From: Henricia sp. BOLD:AAB3569
Lineage: Eukaryota; Echinodermata; Asteroidea; Spinulosida; Echinasteridae
Reading direction: 5' to 3'
Assembly (NCBI GenBank): GCA_037783545.1
Contig: JBBELK010000005.1
Coordinates: forward strand, 434,001-498,000
DNA: 64,000 bases
A program made the position numbers and the translations under genes. Numbering within the stretch: the stretch's first letter is position 1; every line of letters begins with the position of its first letter. The notes under the pieces were generated by a model. It was not told where the DNA came from. It searched no databases and saw only the letters and a list, made by a program, of their open reading frames with translations. This document shows, piece after piece, positions 23,798 to 36,400 of the stretch.

Positions 23798-24180
23798 TTT
23801 TTCGTATACATTGAACAAATATTTTAAGGAAATTTCCTCCTCGAATCAACAGATCATCAAATTCTAAGATATACTTCCCACTTGCACTTCTGTCGCAAAT
23901 GTTGCATTTCTGAGATAAATAAATGATAAAATCACTGCATAAAAGTAATGCACAAAATGACGTGGCAAGCGCGACAACAGAGGGCGCTGTGCGCGCGCGT
24001 GAATGGTTATCTTGTGCACTAACTGAAGGCAGTTTTTGAAGGCGAAAATGTGAATTTTTCTACAGAAAAGGAACATTTGCGACAAAAAAAGTATATCTTA
24101 AAAATTACATTTTTTAAATATCTGTTGATTCCAGGAGGTAATTTCCTTAAAATCTTTGTTCAATGTATACGAAAAAAATA
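23798..24180. repeat. Fold-back element upstream of CPVL copy A
   Basis: The left arm (about 23798-23905: TTTTTTCGTATACATTGAAC ... GTCGCAAATGTTGC) is mirrored by the right arm (about 24070-24180). The arms are over 100 bases with small indels. The centre contains a TGACG motif and a CTCF-like site. Copy B retains this element in rearranged, partly duplicated form at 41220-41860. Confidence 0.75.
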
Positions 24181-24245
24181 CCCTATTTGGTTTCTAGTAG
24201 GTTTCCTGTTCTGGCATTTGGAGACCAAAAATTTATCTACAGCTT

Positions 24246-24307
24246 GTTGACGCTTTGGTTTACCCTGTTGACGCTAACCGTACGTGTGCGTTGACGCTTG
24301 TTGACGC
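24246..24307 (+). promoter_or_regulatory. Four GTTGACGC repeats upstream of CPVL copy A
   Basis: Exact copies start at 24246, 24267, 24290 and 24300, about 150-210 bases before the ATG. The copies and their 21/23/10-base spacing are exactly preserved upstream of copy B (42056-42117). The regularity suggests a transcription-factor binding cluster; the factor is unknown. Confidence 0.5.
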
Positions 24308-24455
24308 TAAATAGCATGACTACCCTAATGTGCATCTTGAGTTTAATATGAAGAATCGTAGCACTTTGTGAAATCGACGCCAGGACTGATATTTATCTAG
24401 CATCCTTTATATCCTTGATATTTATCTAGCATCCATCTTTATAGTGACATCCGTG

Positions 24456-27400
24456 ATGACCCAACGTGCAATTCTCACAGCACTGCTATGGGCTGTCATC
24501 GTATCCTGCATACCAAGCGCCCACTGCGCCGGTCGTCGTGGGCTGTTGACAATGTTTGCACACAACCCGCCGAAGTACATGTACGCTCTTCAGACCGGAG
24601 TCGACCCGGGTCAACCTTTATTTCTGACTCCGTACATCGAAAAAGGCGAAATTCAGGAAGGTAATTTGAATTCTCAAAATCATGTTTCCCTTTTTTAGTA
24701 CGAATACATCAAGTTGCATTCGGTCATCCTCTTAAAACCGTGCCCCTTTAACACACTCCCCGATCGTGCATACCGAGGCCCTGTATTGTTGAAACCGGCC
24801 CCATTTCGCTGGAGAACAAGCGACAAAAATCTTGTTGCCTCTCTGGACCAATCAGGACGCTTGGCAGTGCATTGCAGGCATTCAAATGTAACGCCCGCAG
24901 ATTGTAAACACCATGCATGCATGTGATACATGTACATGTACTCGGTAATGCTGGCCGTTGTCCGCGTCGGCGATTGGCTGCTATTTAAAGCATACAGGGG
25001 AATCCGTTCCATTCACGTTGGTCAGCATGCATCCCTGTTATCAATTTGAAAAACTGCGGAGTAAGTAAGATCGTCGCCAGACATTTTGGTAGGAATTGGA
25101 CAGTCATAAGGAACTGAACCCAATACAATTTCTGGAAAGAATAGAAATCGTTTCTTTTCGGCATAACATGACTAATTTGATTAAATTACATCAAAATGAC
25201 TCGGGCGTGTGTTGGCTCAACACAACAGCCGGCTTCACAGATTTGCGTGGATTTCCTCAGGGTATTGTAACGTCGCTTACCAGAGTGGAAATTCCCTGAG
25301 ATCTCGGGATGCATCCGGTAGACTTCATGGCTTCCAAAGATTATTTTATTTAAGTAAAATTTGAGAATCATATAGTTAATTGACAATCAAGCATGCGCGG
25401 TATGGTCATTTTTCGGTTGTTGGGTATTCTGCAGTTTTTTTCCAATTTTGTGCAATTTGGTAAAAAAGCAATAAGGAAAGGTCTGTAAAAACTGAAACCA
25501 AAAAGTTTCACAATTTTTATTTTATTTTGCCAATCCTTAATTTTCTTTTTGTCATCTTTTGGGTCATTTCAGGACAGAAACTGAGCCAAGTAGGACAGCT
25601 TAACGGAACAAACGTCAAGAGCTACTCGGGTTAGTGTACTTAATCCTGCTTATTATAGACTAATCCCAAATTAACCGTTCTGCGCACTTCTGCATTGAAA
25701 CCGAGGGTCTTCGTGTCAAGTCGGTAGTACGCATGCGCTACAGGTACAGTATTGTACAGTGACTGAGTGTGTACGTGTGCCGTTCTGCGTGGGACTGAGT
25801 GTGCATTAACGTGCGTACATTAGTTCACTTTCGGGTTTGATAAAGAGGCTCTTTGTGTTAAGCAACGGAAGTGCGCAGATCGGTCTCAAATTGGTTTATT
25901 TGGGATTCCTCTATAGACCAATACAATTATGTGTGAGAATTAAAGGCAGTACACATGATTGGTATCTCAAAGAATTTGAAATGTTCACAGATTTACACAT
26001 AACTTACACAATATAAACATGATGACGGCAGAAAACTTACCCTGAAATGGTTTTGTCTGAAGTGCTATAGTCTTTGAGAAATTAGCAAAACAATTATTTT
26101 TCATTTCACGAGACGTAAATTCAATTCTCCCCAAAACCATTTCGCCCAAGTGCCATTTCGCCCCAAATGCCACTTCGCCCCAAAACCACTTCGTGCACAG
26201 GCCGTGGTTCAGGGCGAAGTGGTTCAGGGCGAAATGACTGTAAACCCTTTTTTGTCAAAAGTTAGACAAAGTACGGAGCTGGTTTTTGCTCAGGTTGGTT
26301 TTAATCATCCATATCTTCAATCACACAGGGGGATAAAACTATTTGTAACAGTTTACCAATCATGTAGACTATCTTTAAGAATCACCAGAATTAAACATGG
26401 TATTGATAATCCAGTTTGGGGTGTTATGGCCAAGCGGTCTAGTGCGTCGAACTTAAGTTCCTGTGCTAGTACTAGAATGTAGGTTCGATTCCGGGCCGCG
26501 ACGGGTTGTGGCACCTGTGCCCTTGAGCAAGGCACTCAACCACACTTGCTCCCATTCCTGTAATTGGCGGTCCCTCCGCTGTTGGATATGGTAAATAAAT
26601 AAAATTAAAAAATATTTAAAAAATAAATAAATAAATTTACTCTGATCAAGATTGTATCAATATTGAAGTTCCATAATTTCTATCATCGGTTTAAAAAATG
26701 TTGTGTCAAAAGACAGTAATGTTCTTAAAAAACAAATAAAAATACATGGCGACTAGTATTTTTTTATTTTTCCCCCCTTTTTATGCTCCAGGATTGTTGA
26801 CAGTCAACAAAATGTACAACAGCAACATGTTCTTCTGGTTTTTCCCATCCCAGGTATAGTATACTTTTATCCTGCACAGTGTGGCAAATTCAAAAAAACT
26901 GAAATTGCTTTAAAGGGCCTGTAGATGATCTGTTTTTGAGCGATTCTGCGAATAAAACCATTATAAATCAAAAGAAAGACATCAACAAACTCATCCTAAG
27001 AAATTTCAGCTTTGTCAAATGTACCACGTTTAAAAAAACCATGAAAATCCATATGCATTTTCCTGGTCTTGGCGGGGTGTTTCAAATATTCGTTCTCAGT
27101 TGATCGGGTACTATGTGGCTTGCGTCATGCACTCTGTGGCGCACATACTGCGTGTGCGCGCGATCCATAAAAATGCATCGCGTTGGAACACGCACACGGA
27201 GTACACAGCGCCCATGCATTTTGGACCGCGTAGATGCGAACCAAAAATAAGTAAATCGTTTGCAAACGATCTAAATAATTTCATCTTTACGGATTATTTT
27301 CTTGTAAAATTATATAATTTTGAGCGAAAACCTTTCATTGGATAGTTGCTATTAATTCAATCTTTACTTTCAGAACTTTTCCCCTGTAAACTCGTCGATT

Positions 27401-30400
27401 ACTTTTTGGGGTCATTGCAAATGATCCACTGGCCTTTAAAGGCCTGTCCGCATTGGACTTTTTTTGGGGAAAACTTTTTTCCCGAGTCCAGTGGTTACTT
27501 TTCCTGGCCAACTTCTGCCCAGGAAAATTGAGCCGGGGAACTTTTCCCGGGATGAAAAGTCCAATGCGGACACGGCTGGAAGCGTATGTCCGGGCCGTGA
27601 AGGTCAAACTGCGAAGGGACACTGGGCATGCTCTCCCACGGTCTCGGTAAAATGAATTATGAAAACGCTTTCTGTCCAATATGTCCAAGCTAATTCTGTG
27701 GTTTTCAGTGCGTTGTTTCACGCCAAATTCCTTCCACAGAATTAGCTTGAACAGAAAGTGTTTTTATAATTCAGTGATTTTCAGTGCATCGTTTCACGCA
27801 AATTTACTTCCACGGCGCTTTTTCTCGAAGCGACGCACGTGGCAATCACGCGCAAAATTGCAAAGGATGTAATGCGCGCGTCATAGACGCGCGTTGTTTG
27901 ATTTAACAACGCAAAACGCACAGTCTATGCACTAAAAAAAGCTGCGTCCCAGTTATGGCAGAGGTGTATACAGAAGGGGTTCTGGGAATGGTCTATTGTA
28001 GTTTGGTAAAATGGCAGTTGTTGCAACTATTACTAATATTGAAATGTCTTTTTCCAATGTTTTATGAACAGTACGATCCCGCCAATGCACCAGTGCTTCT
28101 ATGGTTACAAGGTGGGCCAGGCTCTACGTCCATGTTTGGTCTGTTTGTTGAACACGGACCATTCTCAGTGACAACAAATCTGACATGTAAGTAATTAAGT
28201 CTGGATTCCAGGCCAAATTGTCATGCTTTTAGTGGTCTGCTTGTATGTTTAAGTTTTATTTTTTAAATAATTTAAAAATAGTACATGTATACATGATTGG
28301 TACACTGTTACAAATAGTTTTATCCCCCTGTGTGATTGAAGATATGCATGATTAAAACCAACCTGAGCAAAAACCAGATCCGTAAATAAAGGGTTTGCAG
28401 TCAATTCGCCCCAAAACCACTTCGCCCTGAACCACGGTCTGTGCACGAAGTGGTTTTAGGGCGAAGTAGCATTTGGGCGATAGTGTTTGGACGAAGTGAT
28501 TTGGGGCGAAATGGCACTCGGGCGAAGTGGTTTGGGGGCGAAATGGCACTTGGGCGAAATTGTTTTGGGGTGAATTTAATTTTCGTCTCATGAGACGACA
28601 ACTAATTGTTTTACTCATTTCTCAAAGACTGTAGCACTTCAGACAAAAGCATTTTAGGGGAAGTTTTCTACGGTCATCATGTTTATATTGTGTAAGTTAG
28701 GCGTAAATCTGTGAACATTTCTGATTTTGGTGATACCAATCATGTATACTGCCTTTAAACATTTTTTTGTCCATTAGGAATTTTTATTTTTGTAATTTAT
28801 AAAACTATTTATAAAAATGTTTGCTTTTGTGGTTTAAATTGTTTGTTTGGGCCATCAATGCCTTGTTATCCACAAGTTCACTGTATTAAACAGACTTCTG
28901 TTTTGATACTGATATTTATATTATTTTTTTAAAGCATTTTAAATGTTGTTCAATATTTAATTTTTCCCAATACTCCAGTGCTAACCCGGAATTATACATG
29001 GACCAGTAAATTCTCAGTTCTGTACATTGACAGTCCGGTAAGTCTATAAATAATATTTAATGTGTCCATATAAATATATCAAATTTATATGTGAGTAAAA
29101 CGCCATTCATTTCTGAAAGACCAAATGTACTATTTTAAAGATGAAACCTAGAGCATAAGACAATTAAACAAGAATGTTGGTAAACTAGCCATAACTTTTC
29201 AGTTACTATACAAGTTTCACTGTAATTAACTATTTTCACCGAGCACTACCAACACAAATTTTCAGTAACCGCATGTAATTTGGTAATTCCAAAACTGGGA
29301 CATGGTGTCCCACTTGGCATATATAAAGTACATGGCCTTTAAAAAGGATAACTTAAAAAAGCAAATTTTACAAATGTATCAAAATGTCACACTTTTGATA
29401 AAAATGTGTATTCCAGATGAATACAATAATTACTAATCCAAGTTGTGTATTATTTTTTTTTCCTTATACAAGGTTGGCACGGGGTTCAGTTTCACAGAAA
29501 ATGATGAGGGTTATGCAAGGAATGAAACGGCGGTTGCAGAAAATCTCTACAGGTAAAACGTCATTTATGAATAAGTGATTATTGTTTTAGGGATTATGAC
29601 CCAGGGACTGCCGGGGTGAATTAATTCGATACAAATGTGGACAAATGTCCATGATGAGTTTAGGAAATCTCGATAATTTTTTACTTTGCAAAACTCTTTG
29701 TTTTTTCGTTCTCTTTGTAGCGCACTCGTTCAATTTTTTGAACTGTTTCCGCAGTACCAGAAAAACGACTTCTATGTAACTGGGGAGGTATGTATTAAAA
29801 GGTTATAGCAGGGTACTATTTATAGTAATTAAAAAGATTTTCTCTCACATGCACACAATATTCAGATGACCACACTAAATATTTGTTGCTACGTGGTGCA
29901 CGTGGCTGGTCTGAATTCCAGAATCAATACCGTGTTCACCGTAGGAGAGAATGGCATAAAGCAACCAGACTGTTGGTTGCTAGACAATGGTGTGCACCAC
30001 GTAGCAACAACAACATAGTATGTGACTTTCTAAACCGCACCTCCATTTGATAGTGAAGGATTCTGGGTGCCAGCCATTAAGCAAAAGTTACACGCAAAAG
30101 GCTTATCAGCGTGACACGGGGGTCGAAATTAACCTGGATTTCATGCTGGTTAGAAGGACCAGTAGATTAGAGAACTCTACTGGTCCTGCTGAAAATTTGG
30201 TGGTCCACTGGTGCTTTTTAAAACGGCACCGAGATACTGCAACACTTTCTGGTTTAAGGTCATTGAGTGCAGGATGGATGGGATTGCTTTTTGATCCAAC
30301 ACTAGTACTGAGAGATTGGAGAAAGAAATGTAGTTATCTGAAAATGTCTAAAGCGATCCGGAATTGTTTGTGGTAACCGGGAAATCTTTACTGTGGATTA

Positions 30401-33400
30401 GGCATCAGGGAATGTTTCCATGAGTCATGAAATGTTTTCGCTGGTCCATCGGACCAGCGTCTTTGACAGATCTAGTGGTCCTTCTGATTTTTTACTGGTC
30501 TCGGACCACAGGACCAGTGCTAATTTTGACCCCTGGTGACGTCACTTTTAACTGAGCTATTCCCTTGGACAGTAATTTAATCCTTTATGTATCCCATGAT
30601 ATCTGCAGTCCTACGCCGGCAAGTACGTCCCCGCTTTGACCTACTACATCCATTTTGCTAACCCAACAGCCAAGGTCAAAATCAACTTGAAAGGAATGGC
30701 AATTGGCAACGGTTTTAGCGCTCCGGAAAAAGTGAGTTCCACTCTTCCAGAAATTACTCATAGATTTTAAAAAATCTTTATGTGAGCATCAACAACATGA
30801 AAAAACCACAGCATCTATAACAATTTTAATATGATAGTTACAATTACTCTTTGGAAAATTCTCTCTGGAGTAGGGTGGTAGTTGAGTCCATCACAAGTCC
30901 TCACAAGCCTTCACAAGTCCACCACAAGTCCCTGGGTCTTAATTCAAGTCACAAGCTATTCAAATGAACTCCAACAAAGACATTCTTTTGTGCACGTTCA
31001 TCCTTTGCTTCTTGTTACTGGACTTGTGATTTTATCGGCTCTGGACTTGTGATGGGCTCGACTACAACCCTAATCTGGAGTTGATTAGAATTGGCTCTCT
31101 TAGACTTGAAGTGTGACTTCAAGATAGATTTCAAGATTGGAAAACTATTACAAATGGCGTTATCTACATGCGATTGAGGATATGTATGATAAAAACCAAC
31201 CTATGTATAAATCAGCTCAGTACCTCATGCAGGGAAGGAATTTCACGACGGCCACGGCGGCCATTGCCGTCGATGCCCTTTTAATTGCCATGATGCCCCT
31301 TTTTAAAATGCAGTTTTAATACCTTGGCCGCAGTGCCCTTTTGTAAAAAAAACAAACGAGCATGCCATTATCCGAAACTCATTTTGTGTCCATTTGCAAA
31401 GCGCTAAAAAAAACCGCATCGGTCGTACATTGATCGCGGCCGTACTGACACTGACATGACAGTAGAAAAAAAGTACATCGCACTCGCACCACACCGCATG
31501 CATGTGGTGCATGTACTGTAATGAACTCTGGATTCAGCTAAATACCGTGTACACGTACGTACTGATAGAGTGTTGGCTGTACGCAAAGCTTGAACATTAT
31601 TCCGTTCATTTCGCAAACTCCAGAACTGCAATTGCGCTTGCCACAATTGCGCGAACATCTTCCTGTTGCGGACTCGCATAAACGTGCTGATACATGTGGA
31701 GTATACCGTAATCCAGTGGGAGTGTGTGGTGTGTGAACAGCGTGCACGTGCATGTGCTGCTTTTCTTCGAAGCTTCGAGAGCTAAACACAAGTGCAGCGT
31801 GTGTGACTACTTTTTCTTGCAAAATAAATAAACGCAAATTCCTTAAGTTTAACAGCTGAAGTTTTAAAAATATATCTGTGATTGTAATAAATGTGTATTG
31901 ATCAGCGATGCCTCGTAAGGATCGCATGAAACGCTCCAAGCAACTGGAACTGGACAGATCGGGCAGTAAATGCAGAAATTAAAGCTGGAATCGTTCCTGA
32001 TCGGCTCTGGGCGAGTTCAAAAATCCGCTCAAATTTTATCGAAATTGGCCGTGGTCATCAACATGTAGGTCATGGATTTATGAAAAAAAAATTATTTTAT
32101 AAATTTGACATCCGACCTGAGCAGATTCTGTCATTTGTGGACTATGTGAAAGGATTACCATCCCGTAGCCTACGTGATTTTACCTGTTGGTCGGTGGGTT
32201 TTCTCCCCACATGCCGTATCCGGTCGGCGCCCTGTTTCGTTTTGAGTTGGACGAGTTGTCCCCGCGGACGAGTTGTCTCGGGCGAACGTCTTTGGGACCG
32301 GCTATCCCGGGCACGGGTTGTCCCGGAGACGAGTTTCATGCAATATTTGGATTTTCTTTCTGGTTTTTCTTATTCTGTTTAGTCTTAAGTTCTCCTACCG
32401 GTAGGCCTATCTGAATTTTTGCTTTTCTATATTGTGAGGAAACGGTAGCTAATACTAATATTAATAGGCCTAGGCCTATTTTTTTTTTTTAAAGCCTAGG
32501 TTTTTGGCATTTCTAAATTTATGAAATGGATCAAGTCGTCCCCAGCCTAGGTCAACTCGCCCCCCAACATCGGTTACAGGTTTTATTTTAATTTTATTTT
32601 TTAAAATTTAATTATAATTTTGTGAGAAATATTGCCCAAAAGGAAATGATGCATTTGTGGAAATATTTTACTTTCAGGTATTATACATGTAATTTTAGTA
32701 CCTGTGTGTATTGCAAACTTATAAAAGTGAATGCCAGGAATCGTAACATTGAATAAGAATTGTGCTTTTGTATTTTAAACTGGCAGTCGTGCCCTTTTTT
32801 ACATTTTTACATTGGCCTTGGTGCCCTTCTCACTGGCCGTGGTGCCCCTCAAAAATACAGGTTCTTTAAGGCCAAAGTAGCCTTGCCCCTCAAGAGACGA
32901 AATTCCTACCCTGCTCATGTATATTCTTTTTAAAAAAATGAAAAACTGTGTCCGTGCGTTCAAGTGCGAAGCTACCATCAGATACTAACTTTAGTAAGTC
33001 CTTTTATGTTTGTTATTGATAAACTCCCAGGCGCCTGAACAAAACTGGCTGAAAATATTCATATGTGGATATTTCAGACTGGTCTAGAACCTAAAAATTC
33101 GTAAATGTTTTCACCCTTTAAAAGATCGCCTAAAAGCATGTTTCTTTTCGAAAATAGTCCACGCAATTACATTGAAATAGGACGCCATGTGTGTGCAGTG
33201 TAGTGCTGCAGTGAGAAACTTACACCCTGTTTACACTTGATCCCGAGCTCGGGGTCGAACACCGAGCTCGGGATCAGCCCCGGATCACAACTGAGTGTAA
33301 ACGCTATCGGAACCAAATTGGCCCCCGATCAGACCCCGAGATTTTGGTCTCGCGTTGGCGGAGGGTTCGATCCCGAGCTCGGGATCAGTTTGCGGTTAGA

Positions 33401-36400
33401 TAAGCAATGCATAGTTCCGAGATTGCCCAGTTAACCCTATAATCTTCTAAAGGCTGAACTCTTTCGCGGAAAATTCTCTCTTTGAAGCACTCTTTCATTA
33501 ATTTCTCGGAAACGACGTGCACGTAACAACGCCGCCATGACACTCTTAACTTTTTAAGACTGCTCATACCACACTTAAGTTTAAGTCTCAAAAATAAGCG
33601 GGGCACTAAAATAAAAAGCGCTGTGAATACCGCTTAACTTTATGATTTGACTTAAGTCTAGAATTTAAGCGGGGCGCTTAAATTTCATGACTTAAGTCGT
33701 TTTGTGAATACCGCCCCTGGTGTACTCAAAATAGAGTATCTCATGAGGCCCTTCATTTCACAAAACTACCTCCTCGAGAGAGGGCCGCCTTCTCGCAAGT
33801 CCTATTTAGACTGGCTATTTTTTTTAAATCCATATTATCACGATATTGAGGTGCCTAGTTTTAGGAATTTTCTTGAGGAAAGGGTTGTAGATAATTAAGC
33901 ATTTAAGTTTTCCATCCCCATTTTTATAACCTCAAATCCTAAATTTTCCTGTGATCTTTTGTTTTGGTCTCCAAACAGCTGATTCCTGGCTATGGTGCCT
34001 TCATGTTTCAAACTGGCCAGGCTGATTCACTCCAGAAAACCATGATCGACAAGTACACATCCGAAATCGTCAGGCTCATTCAGGAAAAACAGTGGGAGGG
34101 AGCATTAAAGGTGACTGGCTTTTGTGACCTTTTTTTTTCAGCACCACCACCTTCTTGGCTAATTGCTGAGGTGATTGCGTTCATGATGGCAGCATTGCAT
34201 TGGAAATTTTAGAACTGAAAAACAATTTGAAATGTTTGCAAGTTGTATTTGGCACTTGTTACTTTTTTGTGATAAAAACAGAACTGTTTGGTTTGAATGC
34301 CAGTATAAGTAATGGCAACTTTTCCCAAAGTTCGTTCTGAAATATGAGATGAGGACTTATTGCCAAGCCATGGTCTCTGTGAGTGTTAGGGCATTGCAAC
34401 TTTTCAGGAATCGACCTCTAAGCATCTTGTTCGGTGGATTCGTGCGTGATATAACAACTTATTATTATTTAATAATTAGATGTTTTTTAATTATTTATTT
34501 ATAGGAAATTGATGAACTCATAACTGGTGATAGTAGTTACTTCAGCAAGATAACAGGATGTACAGATTATTACAACTTCTTGCGAACCAAGGTACAGTAT
34601 TCTTCATCATGTGCCTAGAAGAAGGGCATATAAGCGTTCTGGTGCCAGAAATCAGTTACGCCCTTCTGCTAGGAACAAAACAAACTGATTTTTGGCACCA
34701 GACAGCTTATTATGCTCTTTTGCCAGGCATACGACAAATACAAGAATTAATATAAATAAAATCCCTGTAATTTTTAAAGTAGTTTGTCTTTTTATGGATT
34801 TCATTGGTTTTCGATTTTTGAGGCGATTGTTCTGGTTTTCGGTCTTTTTTTAAAAAACTGATTTGTAATGCGGTTGTCGCACTATTTGTAACCCCTTTTG
34901 GGCCTAAGTTATCTCTTCAGAACAACAAACTTATTTCTTTTATTTTGAAACCAGACAAGGGTATTTTACGGAAAATATGGTTTGTGTTGCCAAAATGCCC
35001 CCTTTACCGTGGAAAGACTTGGATACTCTCCGTATTTAGCGAATGCTTTTTAATAAATGAAACCATTTGCTTAGTTATTATTCATACAATTTGTGGAAAT
35101 GAAGAAATATTATCTTATTTTCAGTCGAACTTTTCTGTTTAAATCATAGTCGCCCCCTGATATGAAATATTTCAAAAACTATCTGGCGTTGCCAGAGGTC
35201 CGAAAAGCCATCCATGTTGGGAATCTCACTTTCCACAATGGCGACGACGCGGCGGAACATCTAGCCGTGGACTTCATGCAATCCGTGGAAAAGGAACTCA
35301 CGTTTCTTGTTAACGTCAACTACAAGGTATTGTTAAATGTGTCTCATACAATGACGGGGTTGTAGTCGAGTCCATCACCACAAGTCCAGGGGTCGATTTC
35401 ACTAAACTCTTCGTATGTTAAGGTCCATAATAAGGCTAGCGATGGATTGTAGGGCTGCGATGGATCGTGGCTAATATGGGTACTGCGATGAATTTCACCA
35501 AACCTATCGTAATGCGTTCGATTATCGATTAGGGATATTTGCATATTTACTCTAAGGCCGTTTGCTGTGCTAAATTATGTTTTTAATAAAACTGTCGTCT
35601 GCTGCACGAGTTCAAAAGGTCTCCGTGTCCGTTCTGCGTAATGCAAGCGCGCGCATTAAATTTGGCGCAGTCATCAAGCGCGTTGGCGGTTTTTGTTTTT
35701 CGTGTTTTTAAGTCGCGCGTAGGACGCGTGTAGAACACGGTAGCATCATTCAAATTTGTATTCCACGGGTACACGTACACGACGTTGTGGCCGACGTAGA
35801 CAATGGATGGCCAACTGCAGCGTAGCTTCCGTGTTTTTGCATGCAGCAAAAACATCGACACTGAAGAGTTTTGAAGCGACACTTTGTCACATGCTACAAT
35901 CGTATGTATAAAATTTTAAAATGTTCTCTTGTTTAAATATCGCTTGGCATAGAATCTATCGAGTGGCAACCAGTTTTTTGGGGAGCCAGAGTTCGTTTCT
36001 TCTTCCAAAAACGGCAAAACCCACGACCATCGTTGGTCAAAATGTACGCTACGATGACCCATTGCCTCATCGTAGTTTACGGTACATTGCCATGGCATAT
36101 ATGCATTGGTACACTCATCGCAAGTTTCTTGAAATTGTTCGTAGGACGCAACACGAGTTAAGGAGCGGTAACCCATCGCATCTCGAGTTACGAAGGATCG
36201 TAAACGTTAGTGAAATCGACCCCAGAGCTGGTAAAATCACAAGTCCCGCACAAGTCCAGTAACAACGATAAACACGCACAAAAGAATGCCTTTGTTGAAG
36301 TTAATTTGAATAGCTTGTGACTTGAATTAAGACCTAGGTACTTGTGGCGGACTTGTGATGGACTTGTGAGGACTTGTGAGGACTTGACTACAACCCTGTA

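Larger units (their letters stand above)
22839..24455. promoter_or_regulatory. Shared upstream interval between divergent genes
   Basis: This 1.6 kb interval separates the transporter start (minus strand) from the carboxypeptidase A start (plus strand). No gene is seen in it. The part after about 23300 is also present upstream of copy B. It holds CTCF-like motifs, a fold-back repeat at 23798-24180 and a GTTGACGC cluster at 24246-24307. Transcription starts cannot be placed from the sequence. Confidence 0.55.

Noticed and set aside
23387-23818. 143-aa open frame upstream of CPVL
   Set aside because: It is low in complexity, no homology is recognised, and the matching sequence upstream of copy B does not keep the frame.
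30047-31193. Protein gene from the similar open frames at 30047-30376 and 50840-51193
   Set aside because: The similarity between the two frames is explained by the shared hAT-like MITE in intron 7; no domain is recognisable and the frames cross the element's boundary.
31538-31939. Transposase gene inside the 1.7-kb element (133-aa frame, minus strand)
   Set aside because: No DDE, BED or dimerisation motif is visible and several overlapping frames of similar length exist, as expected by chance.
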